From the NCBI RefSeq assembly GCF_025195125.1, contig NZ_JAMGSL010000010.1, positions 62,001 through 126,000 on the forward strand: 64,000 nucleotides of DNA, written 5' to 3'. The notes below the pieces were generated by a model that worked only from the letters and a program-made list of their open reading frames with translations, ran no database searches and was not told the DNA's origin. The position numbers were made by a program, and so were the translations under genes. Each line of letters starts with the position of its first letter. Position 1 is the stretch's first letter. The stretch comes from Streptomyces sp. Je 1-79. Lineage in GTDB: Bacteria > Actinomycetota > Actinomycetes > Streptomycetales > Streptomycetaceae. Shown piece after piece: positions 49,223 through 57,733 of the stretch.

Positions 49223-49927
49223 ATGACATTCGTACAGATAATCGATTGCAAGACCAGTCGGTTCGACGATCTGAACCGGCTCATGGACAAGTGGGTCGAA
49301 CAGACCAAGGGCAAGCGGACGGCCAGCCACAGCGTCATCGGCAAGGACCGCTCCGATGCGGACCATCTCGTGGAGATCGTCGAGTTCCCCTCGTACGAGG
49401 TGGCGATGACCAACTCGCAGCTCCCCGAGACGGATCGCATCTTCCGGGAGATGGTCGCGCTCTGTGACGAGATGCCGACCTTCACCGACCTGGACATCGT
49501 GCGGGACATCCAGCTGTACAAGGGCAACGCCCAGCGGTTCTTCGAGCTCATCGCCTCCGGCGGAGAGCTTCCGCCGCTCGACGAGGTCCTCGCGGAGGGC
49601 TACCACGACCACGATCCGACCAGCGAGCAGGACTCCATCGGCATGGACGCGATCCGGCGCCAGGTGGAGATGTGGCGGGGCGGGTTCGACTTCGACTTCA
49701 CCGTGAACGACCAGATCGCCGAAGGCGACCGGGTGTGCACACGGTGGACCTGGGTGGCCACGCACAAGGGCGACTTCATGGGGCTCATGCCCACCACGCC
49801 CGGCACGAAGGTCTCCATGACCGGCACGACGATCCACCAGTTCAGGAAGGACGGCAAGATCGCGGAGGGGTGGTGGCAGTACGACCTGCTCGGGCTCATG
49901 GAGCAGCTCGGCGCCGTCGAACCGTAG
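49223..49927 (+). CDS. Two-domain SnoaL-like polyketide-cyclase-family protein
   Basis: Encodes 234 residues from the ATG at 49223, GGGAGG upstream. Residues 1-100 resemble a ferredoxin-like dimeric alpha/beta (antibiotic-monooxygenase-like) domain: VQIIDCKTSRFDDLNRLM and ADHLVEIVEFPSYEVAM. Residues about 103-234 form a SnoaL-type cone: FFELIASGGELPPLDEVL, GYHDHDPTSEQDS, then the beta region RVCTRWTWVATHKGDFMGL and GTTIHQFRKDGKIAEGWWQYD. SnoaL folds include polyketide cyclases and ester cyclases. No biosynthetic cluster is adjacent, so the substrate is open. Confidence 0.85.
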   Translation: MTFVQIIDCKTSRFDDLNRLMDKWVEQTKGKRTASHSVIGKDRSDADHLVEIVEFPSYEVAMTNSQLPETDRIFREMVALCDEMPTFTDLDIVRDIQLYKGNAQRFFELIASGGELPPLDEVLAEGYHDHDPTSEQDSIGMDAIRRQVEMWRGGFDFDFTVNDQIAEGDRVCTRWTWVATHKGDFMGLMPTTPGTKVSMTGTTIHQFRKDGKIAEGWWQYDLLGLMEQLGAVEP

Positions 49928-50003
49928 AAACCCCCGCGCCGTCGAACCGTAGAGAAACCTCGAGACCTTGGAGCCGTGAAACCTCGAGGCCGTGAAAAAC
50001 ACC

Positions 50004-50040
50004 GAGGTCCGGTGTCCCCGCTTCGGGGGCACCGGACCTC
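50004..50040 (-). terminator. Terminator of the groES-groEL operon
   Basis: 17-bp stem with one G-T pairing (50004-50020 with 50024-50040) sits 21 bp after the groEL stop on the minus strand. Confidence 0.82.
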
Positions 50041-50060
50041 AGTGAGCGGTTACGCGCGCG

Positions 50061-51689
50061 TCAGTGCGAGTGGCCGTGACCGTGGCCGTGGCCACCGTCC
50101 GCCGGCTCCTCTTCCTTCTTCTCCACCACGAGGGTCTCGGTGGTGAGGAGGAGGGAGGCGATCGAGGCGGCGTTCTCCAGCGCGGAGCGCGTCACCTTGA
50201 CCGGGTCGATGACGCCGGCCTTGACCAGGTCGCCGTACTCGCCGGTCGCGGCGTTGAAGCCCTGGCCCTTGTCGAGCTCCGCCACCTTCGAGGTGATGAC
50301 GTAGCCCTCGAGGCCGGCGTTCTCGGCGATCCAGCGCAGCGGCTCGACGGCGGCGCGGCGGACGACCGCGACACCCGTGGCCTCGTCGCCGGTCTTGCCG
50401 AGGTTGCCCTCCAGGACCTTGACGGCGTGGACCAGAGCGGAGCCACCACCGGAGACGATGCCCTCCTCGACCGCGGCGCGGGTCGCGGAGATGGCGTCCT
50501 CCAGACGGTGCTTCTTCTCCTTGAGCTCCACCTCGGTGGCGGCGCCGACCTTGATCACGCACACGCCGCCGGCCAGCTTCGCGAGGCGCTCCTGGAGCTT
50601 CTCGCGGTCCCAGTCGGAGTCGGTGGACTCGATCTCGGCCTTGATCTGGTTGACGCGGCCCACGACGTCCTCGGAGTTGCCGCCACCGTCGACGATGGTG
50701 GTGTCGTCCTTGGTGATCGTCACGCGGCGGGCGGTGCCCAGCACGTCCAGACCGGCCTGGTCGAGCTTGAGGCCGACCTCCTCGGCGATGACGGTGGCAC
50801 CGGTGAGGGTGGCCATGTCGCCGAGCATCGCCTTGCGGCGGTCGCCGAAGCCCGGGGCCTTGACGGCCACGGCGTTGAACGTGCCACGGATCTTGTTGAC
50901 GACCAGGGTCGACAGGGCCTCGCCCTCGACGTCCTCGGCGATGATCAGCAGCGGCTTGGAGGAGCCGGCCTGGATGACCTTCTCGAGGAGCGGCAGGAGG
51001 TCCTGGATCGAGGAGATCTTGCCCTGGTGGATCAGGATGTACGGGTCGTCGAGGACGGCCTCCATACGCTCCTGGTCGGTGACCATGTACGGGGACAGGT
51101 AGCCCTTGTCGAAGGCCATGCCCTCGGTGAAGTCGAGCTCCAGGCCGAAGGTGTTGGACTCCTCGACGGTGATGACACCGTCCTTGCCGACCTTGTCCAT
51201 CGCCTCGGCGATGAGCTCGCCGACCTGCTGGTCCTGCGCGGAGAGCGCGGCCACGGCGGCGATGTCGGACTTGTCCTCGATCGGACGGGCGGTCGCGAGC
51301 AGCTCGTCGGAGACGGCCTTGACCGCGGCGTCGATGCCCTTCTTCAGGGCGGCCGGGGAGGCGCCGGCGGCGACGTTCTTCAGGCCCTCGCGGACGAGCG
51401 CCTGGGCGAGCACGGTGGCGGTGGTGGTGCCGTCACCCGCGATGTCGTTGGTCTTGGTCGCCACCTCCTTCACCAGCTGGGCGCCGAGGTTCTCGTACGG
51501 GTCCTCGATCTCGACCTCGCGGGCGATCGTGACACCGTCGTTGGTGATGGTGGGAGCGCCGAACTTCTTGTCGATGACGACGTTGCGACCCTTCGGGCCG
51601 ATCGTCACCTTCACCGTGTCGGCAAGCTTGTTGACGCCGCGCTCAAGGGCGCGACGGGCGTCCTCGTCGAACTTCAGGATCTTCGCCAT
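50061..51689 (-). CDS. groEL1: 60-kDa chaperonin GroEL1 with His-rich tail
   Basis: Encodes 542 residues, a complete chaperonin: KILKFDEDARRALERGVNKLADTV, VTIGPKGRNVVIDKK, AGDGTTTATVLAQ and the apical DKGYLSPYMVTD are present. The C-terminus is GHGHGHGHSH, the His-rich type that marks the groES-linked GroEL1 of actinobacteria, unlike the Gly-Met tail of the main GroEL. Such tails bind metals or act in alternative roles. It follows groES with a 119-bp gap and shares its promoter. Two CIRCE elements upstream indicate HrcA repression released by heat. Confidence 0.97.
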   Translation of the reverse strand: MAKILKFDEDARRALERGVNKLADTVKVTIGPKGRNVVIDKKFGAPTITNDGVTIAREVEIEDPYENLGAQLVKEVATKTNDIAGDGTTTATVLAQALVREGLKNVAAGASPAALKKGIDAAVKAVSDELLATARPIEDKSDIAAVAALSAQDQQVGELIAEAMDKVGKDGVITVEESNTFGLELDFTEGMAFDKGYLSPYMVTDQERMEAVLDDPYILIHQGKISSIQDLLPLLEKVIQAGSSKPLLIIAEDVEGEALSTLVVNKIRGTFNAVAVKAPGFGDRRKAMLGDMATLTGATVIAEEVGLKLDQAGLDVLGTARRVTITKDDTTIVDGGGNSEDVVGRVNQIKAEIESTDSDWDREKLQERLAKLAGGVCVIKVGAATEVELKEKKHRLEDAISATRAAVEEGIVSGGGSALVHAVKVLEGNLGKTGDEATGVAVVRRAAVEPLRWIAENAGLEGYVITSKVAELDKGQGFNAATGEYGDLVKAGVIDPVKVTRSALENAASIASLLLTTETLVVEKKEEEPADGGHGHGHGHSH

Positions 51690-51808
51690 GGGAGCGATTC
51701 AGCCCTCTCGGATTTCGTGGTGAAACGGGTGAAACGAACTGCGCCCCGGACGCCCGGTGCGGGGTCAGGGGCGCAGTCATAAGCATCTGCTTCAGGTACT
51801 TCGGTGAA

Positions 51809-52117
51809 TTACTTCTCGATGATCGCGAGCACGTCGCGAGCCGAGAGGACGAGGAACTCCTCGCCGTTGTACTTCACCTCGGTGCCGCCGTACTTGCTGT
51901 ACAGCACGACATCGCCGACCTTGACGTCGAGCGGCAGGCGCTCGCCGTTCTCGAAGCGACCCGGACCGACGGCAAGGACAGCACCCTCCTGGGGCTTCTC
52001 CTTCGCCGTGTCCGGGATGACCAGGCCAGAGGCGGTGGTCTGCTCGGCGTCGAGCGGCTGGACCACAATGCGGTCCTCGAGCGGCTTGATGGCAACCTTG
52101 GAGCTGGTGGTCGTCAC
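51809..52117 (-). CDS. groES: 10-kDa co-chaperonin GroES
   Basis: Encodes 102 residues: IKPLEDRIVVQPLDAEQTTASG, the mobile loop TASGLVIPDTAKEKPQ, VGPGRFENGERLPLDVKVGDVVLYSKYGG and a typical end DVLAIIEK. It caps GroEL during ATP-dependent folding in the cytosol. First gene of the groES-groEL1 operon. Its promoter lies across the two CIRCE sites at 52217-52290. Confidence 0.98.
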   Translation of the reverse strand: MTTTSSKVAIKPLEDRIVVQPLDAEQTTASGLVIPDTAKEKPQEGAVLAVGPGRFENGERLPLDVKVGDVVLYSKYGGTEVKYNGEEFLVLSARDVLAIIEK

Positions 52118-52216
52118 GATCCGACCTCCCCCTTCGGAGATCTCACGGGGCTAACTGTCTGGGGTGGCGACCAGGTGGATCCGTCGTCGCGGGTGCCGGA
52201 CCTGCCCGTCGCTGTG

Positions 52217-52243
52217 TTGGCACTCTCCAGTGGGGAGTGCCAG
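52217..52243. promoter_or_regulatory. CIRCE element 1 (HrcA operator)
   Basis: TTGGCACTC-N9-GAGTGCCAG, close to the consensus TTAGCACTC-N9-GAGTGCTAA, positioned just downstream of the groES -10 on the minus strand. Confidence 0.95.
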
Positions 52244-52248
52244 ACCCG

Positions 52249-52278
52249 AGACTATGACTGCGATTAGCACTCGGTCAA
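52249..52278 (-). promoter_or_regulatory. groES promoter
   Basis: On the minus strand TTGACC (52278-52273) and TAGTCT (52254-52249) are 18 bp apart. The -35 box lies inside CIRCE 2 and the start site falls at CIRCE 1, so HrcA binding at either site blocks it. Confidence 0.82.
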
Positions 52279-52290
52279 GCGGAGTGCCAA
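52264..52290. promoter_or_regulatory. CIRCE element 2 (HrcA operator)
   Basis: TTAGCACTC-N9-GAGTGCCAA, almost exact consensus, its spacer holding the groES -35 box. Confidence 0.97.
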
Positions 52291-52368
52291 TTCAGTGCCG
52301 CGTGGCGATTCGGTCTCGGTACGGGCGACGGCGCCACGGAGCCGATGGTTCCGTACGAGGGTGCGGGC

Positions 52369-52773
52369 ATGACGCCCTCCACGCCCCCGGTGCGCACCGG
52401 CGCCGACATCGCGACCGGACTGCTGTTCCTCGCCCTTGAGGTCGGACTCGCTCTGGGCGGTGCCGTCTTCCTGGCCATGCGGAAGTGGGGCGGCGCCGCG
52501 CCCGATCCACGGAGCGCGGCCCCGCCCGCGATGGACTGGGTGCCGGTGATCACCTTCGGCGTGATCACCGGGGCCGTGCTGCTGCTCGCGTGCGCGATGC
52601 TGCGCGGCGGCTGGGTCTGGACGGCCGGGGGCCAGTTCCTCGCGGCGGCGCTGCTCGGCCTCGTCACCCTGCTCATCGCGGCGGAGGAGTGGTCGCTCGC
52701 CCATCCCGCCCCAGCGAGCGCCCCGGCCGCGTCGGGCCAACCGGCCGCGTCGGAATCGCCACGCCGGACCTGA
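52369..52773 (+). CDS. Small membrane protein of unknown function
   Basis: Encodes 134 residues from the ATG at 52369, GAGGG 7 nt upstream; an in-frame ATG at 52345 is an alternative. Three hydrophobic segments can be seen: about 15-37, 60-80 and 88-105. The C-terminus is Ala/Pro-rich. No motif recognised. It is divergent from groES, with its start about 80 bp from CIRCE 2, so heat-shock coupling cannot be excluded. Confidence 0.68.
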   Translation: MTPSTPPVRTGADIATGLLFLALEVGLALGGAVFLAMRKWGGAAPDPRSAAPPAMDWVPVITFGVITGAVLLLACAMLRGGWVWTAGGQFLAAALLGLVTLLIAAEEWSLAHPAPASAPAASGQPAASESPRRT

Positions 52774-52838
52774 GTCACCGACACACCGTCGGGCGCACCG
52801 GCCGCGTCGGGCCCACCGACCCCCGGGACACCCAGCCC

Positions 52839-53054
52839 CTAGGGGCGCCGCGTCTCGTCCAGGCCGGCGAGCGTGTGGAACACCCGGACCGCCGTCTTCG
52901 AGAGCGTCCCCTCACCCGCCCCCGGCTCCCCCACCTGCCGTGCCGCCTTCCGCCCCAGACGCTCGATCGGGTCCACGGACGAGGCGCACCCCGTCACCCC
53001 CATGAGCGCGCCGGCCAGCGCGAGGCCGGCCGCCAGCCGGCGCGCGCGCCTCAC
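52839..53054 (-). CDS. Very small lipoprotein, coupled to polysaccharide deacetylase
   Basis: Encodes 71 residues from a GTG at 53054 that overlaps the deacetylase stop codon by 4 nt (GTGA). The head RRARRLAAGLALAGALMGVTGC is a lipoprotein signal with lipobox GVTGC. The mature part is about 50 polar residues, with no known motif. Translational coupling suggests a shared function at the envelope with the deacetylase. Confidence 0.72.
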   Translation of the reverse strand: MRRARRLAAGLALAGALMGVTGCASSVDPIERLGRKAARQVGEPGAGEGTLSKTAVRVFHTLAGLDETRRP

Positions 53055-54001
53055 ACGTAGTCCTCGAGCTTCGCGACCGCGTACCCCTTGGCCGTGATCG
53101 TTTTCATCACCCGGCGGATCATGTCGGGCATCGAGCCCTTCCAGTCCTCCTTGCCCCGGAAGTGCGTGAGCACGATGTCGCCGGGGTGCAGGTCCCGGTC
53201 CCACTCGCGCCACTCCATCCGGTCCGGGAACGCCTCCGAGGCCCAGAGCGGGACCGCCTTCACCCCGCACGTCTTCGCGGCGCGCAGCGTGTCCTCGTTG
53301 TAGTTGCCGTACGGCGGGCGGAAGAGCGGGGGCCGCTTGCCGAACTGCTTCTCGATGACGTCCTGCATCCCGCAGATCTCCCGCTTCTGCGCGCTGTACG
53401 AGAGTCCGGGCAGGTAGCGGTGGTTGAGGGTGTGGTTGTGCAGGGAGACTCCGGAGTCCCGCATCTTCTTGAAGTACCCGTAATCGTCCTTGACGACGTA
53501 GTCGCTGAGGAAGGCGCTGTACGGGATCCGCAGGTCGCTCATCATCCGCAGCAGTTCGGGGTCCTTCTCCGCGCCGTCGTCGATCGTCAGGAAGACGACC
53601 TTCTGCTTGGTCGGCACGGTGGTGAAGACCGGCGGCAGGCCCTCGCCGTCGGTCTCGAAGCCCTTGCGGGTGATGATCTTCGGCTTGACGGCGGGCGGGG
53701 CCGGGGCGTCGAGGGGAGGCCGTTCGAGGCCCCACTTCTTGGCCGCGCGCACCCGGGCGACGCGCTGCTCGCGGACCTTCTCGACGTACGAGTCGAGTGC
53801 GGCGGCCGCGCCCTCGGGCTGCTGCTGACCGGCGGCGGGGCGCGGGGGCGCCTTACGTCCGCCCTCGGCTCCCTCCCCCTCGCCGGAGGGGCCCGCACAG
53901 GCGGATCCGAGCGCGGCGACGACCAGCACCGCACCCACCGACCGGCGCAGGCGTACCGCCTGCTTTGCTCGCATCTGTTCTTTTTGTCGTACTAGCTGCA
54001 T
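53051..54001 (-). CDS. Polysaccharide deacetylase family lipoprotein (paralogue 1)
   Basis: Encodes 316 residues from the ATG at 54001; a start at 53974 is also possible. Lipobox-like GSAC follows a hydrophobic stretch. The NodB-like domain (about 130-316) has motif 1 TIDDGAEKDP with the catalytic Asp pair, motif 2 HNHTLNHRYLPG, motif 3 RPPYGNYNEDTL, and motif 4 IVLTHFRG. Family members remove N-acetyl groups from chitin or peptidoglycan-type polymers using a divalent metal. The tail ends AKLEDYV. A closely similar paralogue lies at 57734-58615. Confidence 0.9.
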   Translation of the reverse strand: MQLVRQKEQMRAKQAVRLRRSVGAVLVVAALGSACAGPSGEGEGAEGGRKAPPRPAAGQQQPEGAAAALDSYVEKVREQRVARVRAAKKWGLERPPLDAPAPPAVKPKIITRKGFETDGEGLPPVFTTVPTKQKVVFLTIDDGAEKDPELLRMMSDLRIPYSAFLSDYVVKDDYGYFKKMRDSGVSLHNHTLNHRYLPGLSYSAQKREICGMQDVIEKQFGKRPPLFRPPYGNYNEDTLRAAKTCGVKAVPLWASEAFPDRMEWREWDRDLHPGDIVLTHFRGKEDWKGSMPDMIRRVMKTITAKGYAVAKLEDYV

Positions 54002-54084
54002 GGCGCCGCATCCTGTCAGCGGCGAGCCCCTCACCACCGCCGACACCGCCGCCCGTGCGCCCACCGTCCCCCGGCTGGCCCACA

Positions 54085-55269
54085 ATGGGACGGGTGACCG
54101 ACCTCGCCGCCTTCACCGCCCTGCTCGCCCCCGAGGGCCAGACGCTGCTCGCCGCCCTGCGCGACTACGACCCCGCCCAGGAACTGGCGGTCGCCTCCCG
54201 GCTGCGCCGCGAGCACCCCGCCGACCTCGTCTCGGCGGCGCTCGGCCAGGCCCGCCTGCGCCAGCGCGCGGTGGCGAAGTTCGGCGCCGAGGACGCGTAC
54301 CGGATGTACTTCACCCCCCACGGCGTCGAGCAGTCGACCCGGGCGACGGTCGGGGCGTACCGCGCGGAGCGGCTCCGGGACCTCGGGGTGCGTTCCGTGG
54401 CCGATCTGTGCGGCGGGATCGGCGGGGACGCCCTCGCGTTCGCGCGCGCCGGGATCGCCGTCCTGGCCGTGGACCGCGACCCGCTGACGGCCGAGGTCGC
54501 CCGCGCCAACGCCGAGGCGCTCGGGCTGGCCGATCTGATCGAGGTGCGGTGCGCGGACGTGACCGAGATCGACACGAGCCCGTACGACGCCGTCTTCGTG
54601 GACCCGGCGCGGCGGGGCGGGCGGGGCCGCATCTTCGACCCGGAGGCGTACTCACCACCGCTCTCCTGGGCGGTCGAGGCCGCCCGCAAGGCCCCGCGCG
54701 CGGCGCTGAAGATCGCCCCCGGCATCCCGCACGAGGCGGTGCCGGAGGAGGCCGAGGCGGAGTGGATCTCGGACGGCGGGGACGTCAAGGAGGCCGTGCT
54801 GTGGTTCGGCACCTCCCCCGGCGCCCGGCGCGCCACCCTGCTTCCGTCCGGCGCGAGCCTGACGGGCCGCGGTCTGCCCGATCCGGCGGTGCGCCCGGTC
54901 GGCCGCTACCTCTACGAGCCGGACGGCGCGGTCATCCGCGCGCACCTGGTCGCCGAGGTCGCCGAGGAGCTGGCCGGCGGCCTGATCGACGAGACGATCG
55001 CGTACGTCACGGCGGACGCGCTCACCCCGACGCCGTACGCCGCGGCGTACGAGATCACCGACGAACTGCCCTTCAACCTGAAGAAGTTGAAGGCGCTGCT
55101 GCGGGAGCGGGAGGTCGGCACGCTGACGGTGAAGAAGCGCGGCTCGGCGGTCGAACCCGAGGAGATCCGCCGCAGGGTCAAACCGAAGGGCCCGAACGCC
55201 GCCACGGTCATCCTGACGCGGGTCGCGGGCGCCCCGACGATGCTGATCGGCCACCCGGCCAAAGCCTGA
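54085..55269 (+). CDS. Class I SAM-dependent methyltransferase (THUMP-like domain protein)
   Basis: Encodes 394 residues from the ATG at 54085 (a GTG at 54094 is possible). It has the Rossmann SAM-binding motif VADLCGGIGGDALAFARAGIAVLAVDRDP and an acidic strand IEVRCADVTE. Motif IV is VFVDPARRGGRGRIFDP. The C-terminal part (about 290-394) contains a THUMP-associated-like region. This is a broadly conserved actinobacterial family that may methylate RNA; substrate not assigned. It is divergent from the deacetylase. Confidence 0.88.
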   Translation: MGRVTDLAAFTALLAPEGQTLLAALRDYDPAQELAVASRLRREHPADLVSAALGQARLRQRAVAKFGAEDAYRMYFTPHGVEQSTRATVGAYRAERLRDLGVRSVADLCGGIGGDALAFARAGIAVLAVDRDPLTAEVARANAEALGLADLIEVRCADVTEIDTSPYDAVFVDPARRGGRGRIFDPEAYSPPLSWAVEAARKAPRAALKIAPGIPHEAVPEEAEAEWISDGGDVKEAVLWFGTSPGARRATLLPSGASLTGRGLPDPAVRPVGRYLYEPDGAVIRAHLVAEVAEELAGGLIDETIAYVTADALTPTPYAAAYEITDELPFNLKKLKALLREREVGTLTVKKRGSAVEPEEIRRRVKPKGPNAATVILTRVAGAPTMLIGHPAKA

Positions 55270-55321
55270 AGCCACGCCCAGGCCTACGCCCCCGGCCAAA
55301 CCCCGAAGCCACGCCCCGGGG

Positions 55322-55939
55322 CTACGCCACCAGCCGTACCGCCAGGCGGAAGTGGCCGATCGCCTTCGTCGCGCCGATCAGGCCGCCGATCCACAGCCCG
55401 AGCGCCGCGCCCATGAGGTAGGCGACCGTCCCGTAGCCGCCGCGACCCGGGCCGACGACCTCCGCGGGGGCCGCCAGGGAGAGCCACAGGCCGACGGCGC
55501 ACAGGGCGAGCGAGAGCAGCAGCCAGACGACGCTGAGGACGGGCTCGCGCAGCCGCGCGTCGGCCGCGCGGTCGCCGTCCAGGGCGGCCCACAGGACGAG
55601 CCGCTCCCGCGCCCGGCGGTCCTGGCTCACGCCCCGGGCGAGGAAGTAGACGGCGGGGACCACGGCGCCCAGGCCGAGGGCCGCGAAGAAGCAGGCGAAG
55701 AGGCCCGAGATGGGGTCGAGGGACTCGTCCAGCATGATGAGCCCGGCGCCGCAGATCCCCCAGCCCAGTTGCAGAGTCGCCAGCCACACCAGGAAGACCG
55801 CGAGCCGCGAGCCGCCGATCAGACGGCGGGTCAGCTCGGCCATCGCCCGCGCCCGGTCGGCCAGTCTGGCCTCGCGGTCGGGCCAGCTCCGTATCTCGAC
55901 AGGCGGCGGCGGTGGAGGAAGCGGGGCACGTGGGGACAT
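55322..55939 (-). CDS. Hypothetical four-helix membrane protein
   Basis: Encodes 205 residues from the ATG at 55939. A Pro-rich head (PPPPPPVEI) and a basic segment with ARLADRARAMAEL are followed by hydrophobic segments at about 46-68, 80-102, 134-155 and 175-195. No enzyme motif. It is downstream of the ECF sigma gene, on the same strand with 10 bp between them, so it is probably the third gene of the DGPF-sigma operon. Confidence 0.72.
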   Translation of the reverse strand: MSPRAPLPPPPPPVEIRSWPDREARLADRARAMAELTRRLIGGSRLAVFLVWLATLQLGWGICGAGLIMLDESLDPISGLFACFFAALGLGAVVPAVYFLARGVSQDRRARERLVLWAALDGDRAADARLREPVLSVVWLLLSLALCAVGLWLSLAAPAEVVGPGRGGYGTVAYLMGAALGLWIGGLIGATKAIGHFRLAVRLVA

Positions 55940-55949
55940 GCGGCCGACC

Positions 55950-57245
55950 CTACCGAGCCCCCCGCTCCTCCCGGCCCGCGAGGTCCTCCCGCCCGGTGCG
56001 GTCCGCGCGTTCGGCACGCTCCCGCAGCAGTTCCCGCTCCCGCTCGTTGCGGGTCAGCGAGGCCGCCCGCTCGAACTCGGCGCGGGCCTCGGCCGTCCGG
56101 CCGAGCCGCTCCAGAAGGTCTCCGCGGACGCTCGGCAGCAAGTGGTAGCCGTCCAGGGCGCGTTCCTCGGCCAGCGCGTCGACGAGGGCGAGGCCGGCCT
56201 CGGGACCCTCGGCCATCGAGACGGCGACCGCGCGGTTCAACTCGACGACCGGGGAGGGCGTGACGGCCGCCAGCCGCTCGTACAGCGCGGCGATCGTCCG
56301 CCAGTCCGTGTCCTCGTACGCGGGCGCCTTCGCATGGCAGGCGGCGATGGTGGCCTGGAGGGCGTACGGCCCGTAGACACCGCACTCGCCCGCCCGCGCG
56401 AGCGCCTCGAAGCCGCGGAGGATCAGCCGCCGGTCCCAGCGGCTCCGGTTCTGGTCGGCCAGAAGGACCGGCCGTCCGTCCGGGCCGGTCCGGGCCGAGG
56501 TCCGCGAGGCCTGGATCTCCAACAGGGCGGCCAGACCGTGGACCTCGCCCTCCTTCGGCATCAGCCCCGCGAGCACCCGGGCCAGCCGCAGCGCGTCCTC
56601 GCAGAGCGCCGGCCGCAGCAGGTCGTCGCCGGCCGTCGCCGCGTAACCCTCGTTGAAGATGAGGTAGATGACGTCCAGGACGGAGCCGAGCCGGGCCGCC
56701 CGCTCCTCCCCGTACGGCACCTCGAACTCCACGCCCGCCTTCGCCAGCGTCCGCTTCGCGCGCACGATCCGCTGTGCGACCGTCGCCTCCGGTACGAGGA
56801 AGGCGCGGGCGATCTCGTCCGTGCGCAGGCCGCCGACCAGCCGCAGGGTCAGCGCGGTCCGCGCCTCGGCGGAGAGCACCGGGTGGCAGGCGGTGAAGAT
56901 CAGCCGCAGCAGGTCGTCGTCGATGTCACCCGGCCCGGATGGCTCGGGGTCGTACGTCTCCTCGCCGAGTTCGAGGTCCCGGCCGACCTCCGCCAGCTTG
57001 CGCGCGTACGTCTCCCGGCGCCGTACGAGATCGACGGCGCGGTTCTTGGCGGCGGCCGTCAGCCACGCCCCCGGCCGCTCCGGGACACCCGTCCGCGGCC
57101 ACTGCTCCAGAGCGGCGACGAGCGCGTCCTGGGCGATCTCCTCGGCGATCCCGACATCGCGCACGATCCGCGCCGCGGCGGCGATGATCCGCGGCGACTC
57201 CATCCGGAAGACCGTCTCGACGGCGGCAGGGGCGGGTGCGGTCAT
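55950..57245 (-). CDS. ECF42-type RNA polymerase sigma factor with long C-terminal extension
   Basis: Encodes 431 residues. The N-terminal third holds sigma region 2 (IIAAAARIVRDVGIAEEIAQDALVAAL) and region 4 (LVGGLRTDEIARAFLVPEATVAQRIVRAKRTL). The remaining 230 residues are a helical extension with TPR-like character (EVHGLAALLEIQASR, AYEDTDWRTIAALYERL, ELNRAVAVSMAEGPEAGL). This is the layout of ECF42 sigma factors, which are not controlled by an anti-sigma protein and always pair with a DGPF protein. The DGPF gene is immediately upstream. Confidence 0.92.
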   Translation of the reverse strand: MTAPAPAAVETVFRMESPRIIAAAARIVRDVGIAEEIAQDALVAALEQWPRTGVPERPGAWLTAAAKNRAVDLVRRRETYARKLAEVGRDLELGEETYDPEPSGPGDIDDDLLRLIFTACHPVLSAEARTALTLRLVGGLRTDEIARAFLVPEATVAQRIVRAKRTLAKAGVEFEVPYGEERAARLGSVLDVIYLIFNEGYAATAGDDLLRPALCEDALRLARVLAGLMPKEGEVHGLAALLEIQASRTSARTGPDGRPVLLADQNRSRWDRRLILRGFEALARAGECGVYGPYALQATIAACHAKAPAYEDTDWRTIAALYERLAAVTPSPVVELNRAVAVSMAEGPEAGLALVDALAEERALDGYHLLPSVRGDLLERLGRTAEARAEFERAASLTRNERERELLRERAERADRTGREDLAGREERGAR

Positions 57246-57279
57246 GCATCCACCATGACAGCACCCGCCCCGGCGGTGC

Positions 57280-57636
57280 CTACATCTCCTCGATCTCGCG
57301 GACCTCGCAGGTCACCTTCCACTGCGGCGGGTGAACCTCCAGGAAGCGCTTCGACCACTCGATGGCCTCGGCGATGTCCCGGCACTGGGTGATCGAGTAG
57401 CCGCCGACGACCTCCTTGGTCTCGGTGAACGGGCCGTCGGTGGTGCCGATCTTCCCGCCCTCCCAGGTGACACGGGTGGCCTCGGAGGTCGGCTTCAGGC
57501 CGGCCGTCTCCAGCATCACGCCGGCCTTGGTGATCTCCTCGAACAGCGCGCCCATGCGCTCGTCGAAGCCGGGGTCGGCGTCCTCCATGGCGAAGGCGCC
57601 CTCTTCGATGCGGATCATCGTCAGGTAGCGGGGCAT
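57280..57636 (-). CDS. DGPF-domain (YCII-like) protein linked to ECF42 sigma
   Basis: Encodes 118 residues, AGGAG upstream of the ATG. It contains the DGPF motif itself in TDGPFTETKEVVGGYSI, and DAIEWSKRFL-type helix (here AEAIEWSKRFLEVHP). Proteins of this group accompany ECF42 sigma factors and are thought to be their regulon members. It precedes the sigma gene by 34 bp on the same strand. Confidence 0.93.
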   Translation of the reverse strand: MPRYLTMIRIEEGAFAMEDADPGFDERMGALFEEITKAGVMLETAGLKPTSEATRVTWEGGKIGTTDGPFTETKEVVGGYSITQCRDIAEAIEWSKRFLEVHPPQWKVTCEVREIEEM

Positions 57637-57733
57637 GGCCGGTCTCCTTGCGTGGCGGGCGGGGCCGTTCCCCGCCTTTCACTCATACGTCGAACGGGCC
57701 GGGCCCGCATCGACACCACGCGGGAGGAATTTC

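Noticed and set aside
52839..53735. A 298-codon frame that joins a small lipoprotein to a region antisense in phase to the deacetylase
   Set aside because: Only its last 71 codons are coding; the upstream part is a shadow of the deacetylase, and a GTG overlapping the deacetylase stop is the natural start.
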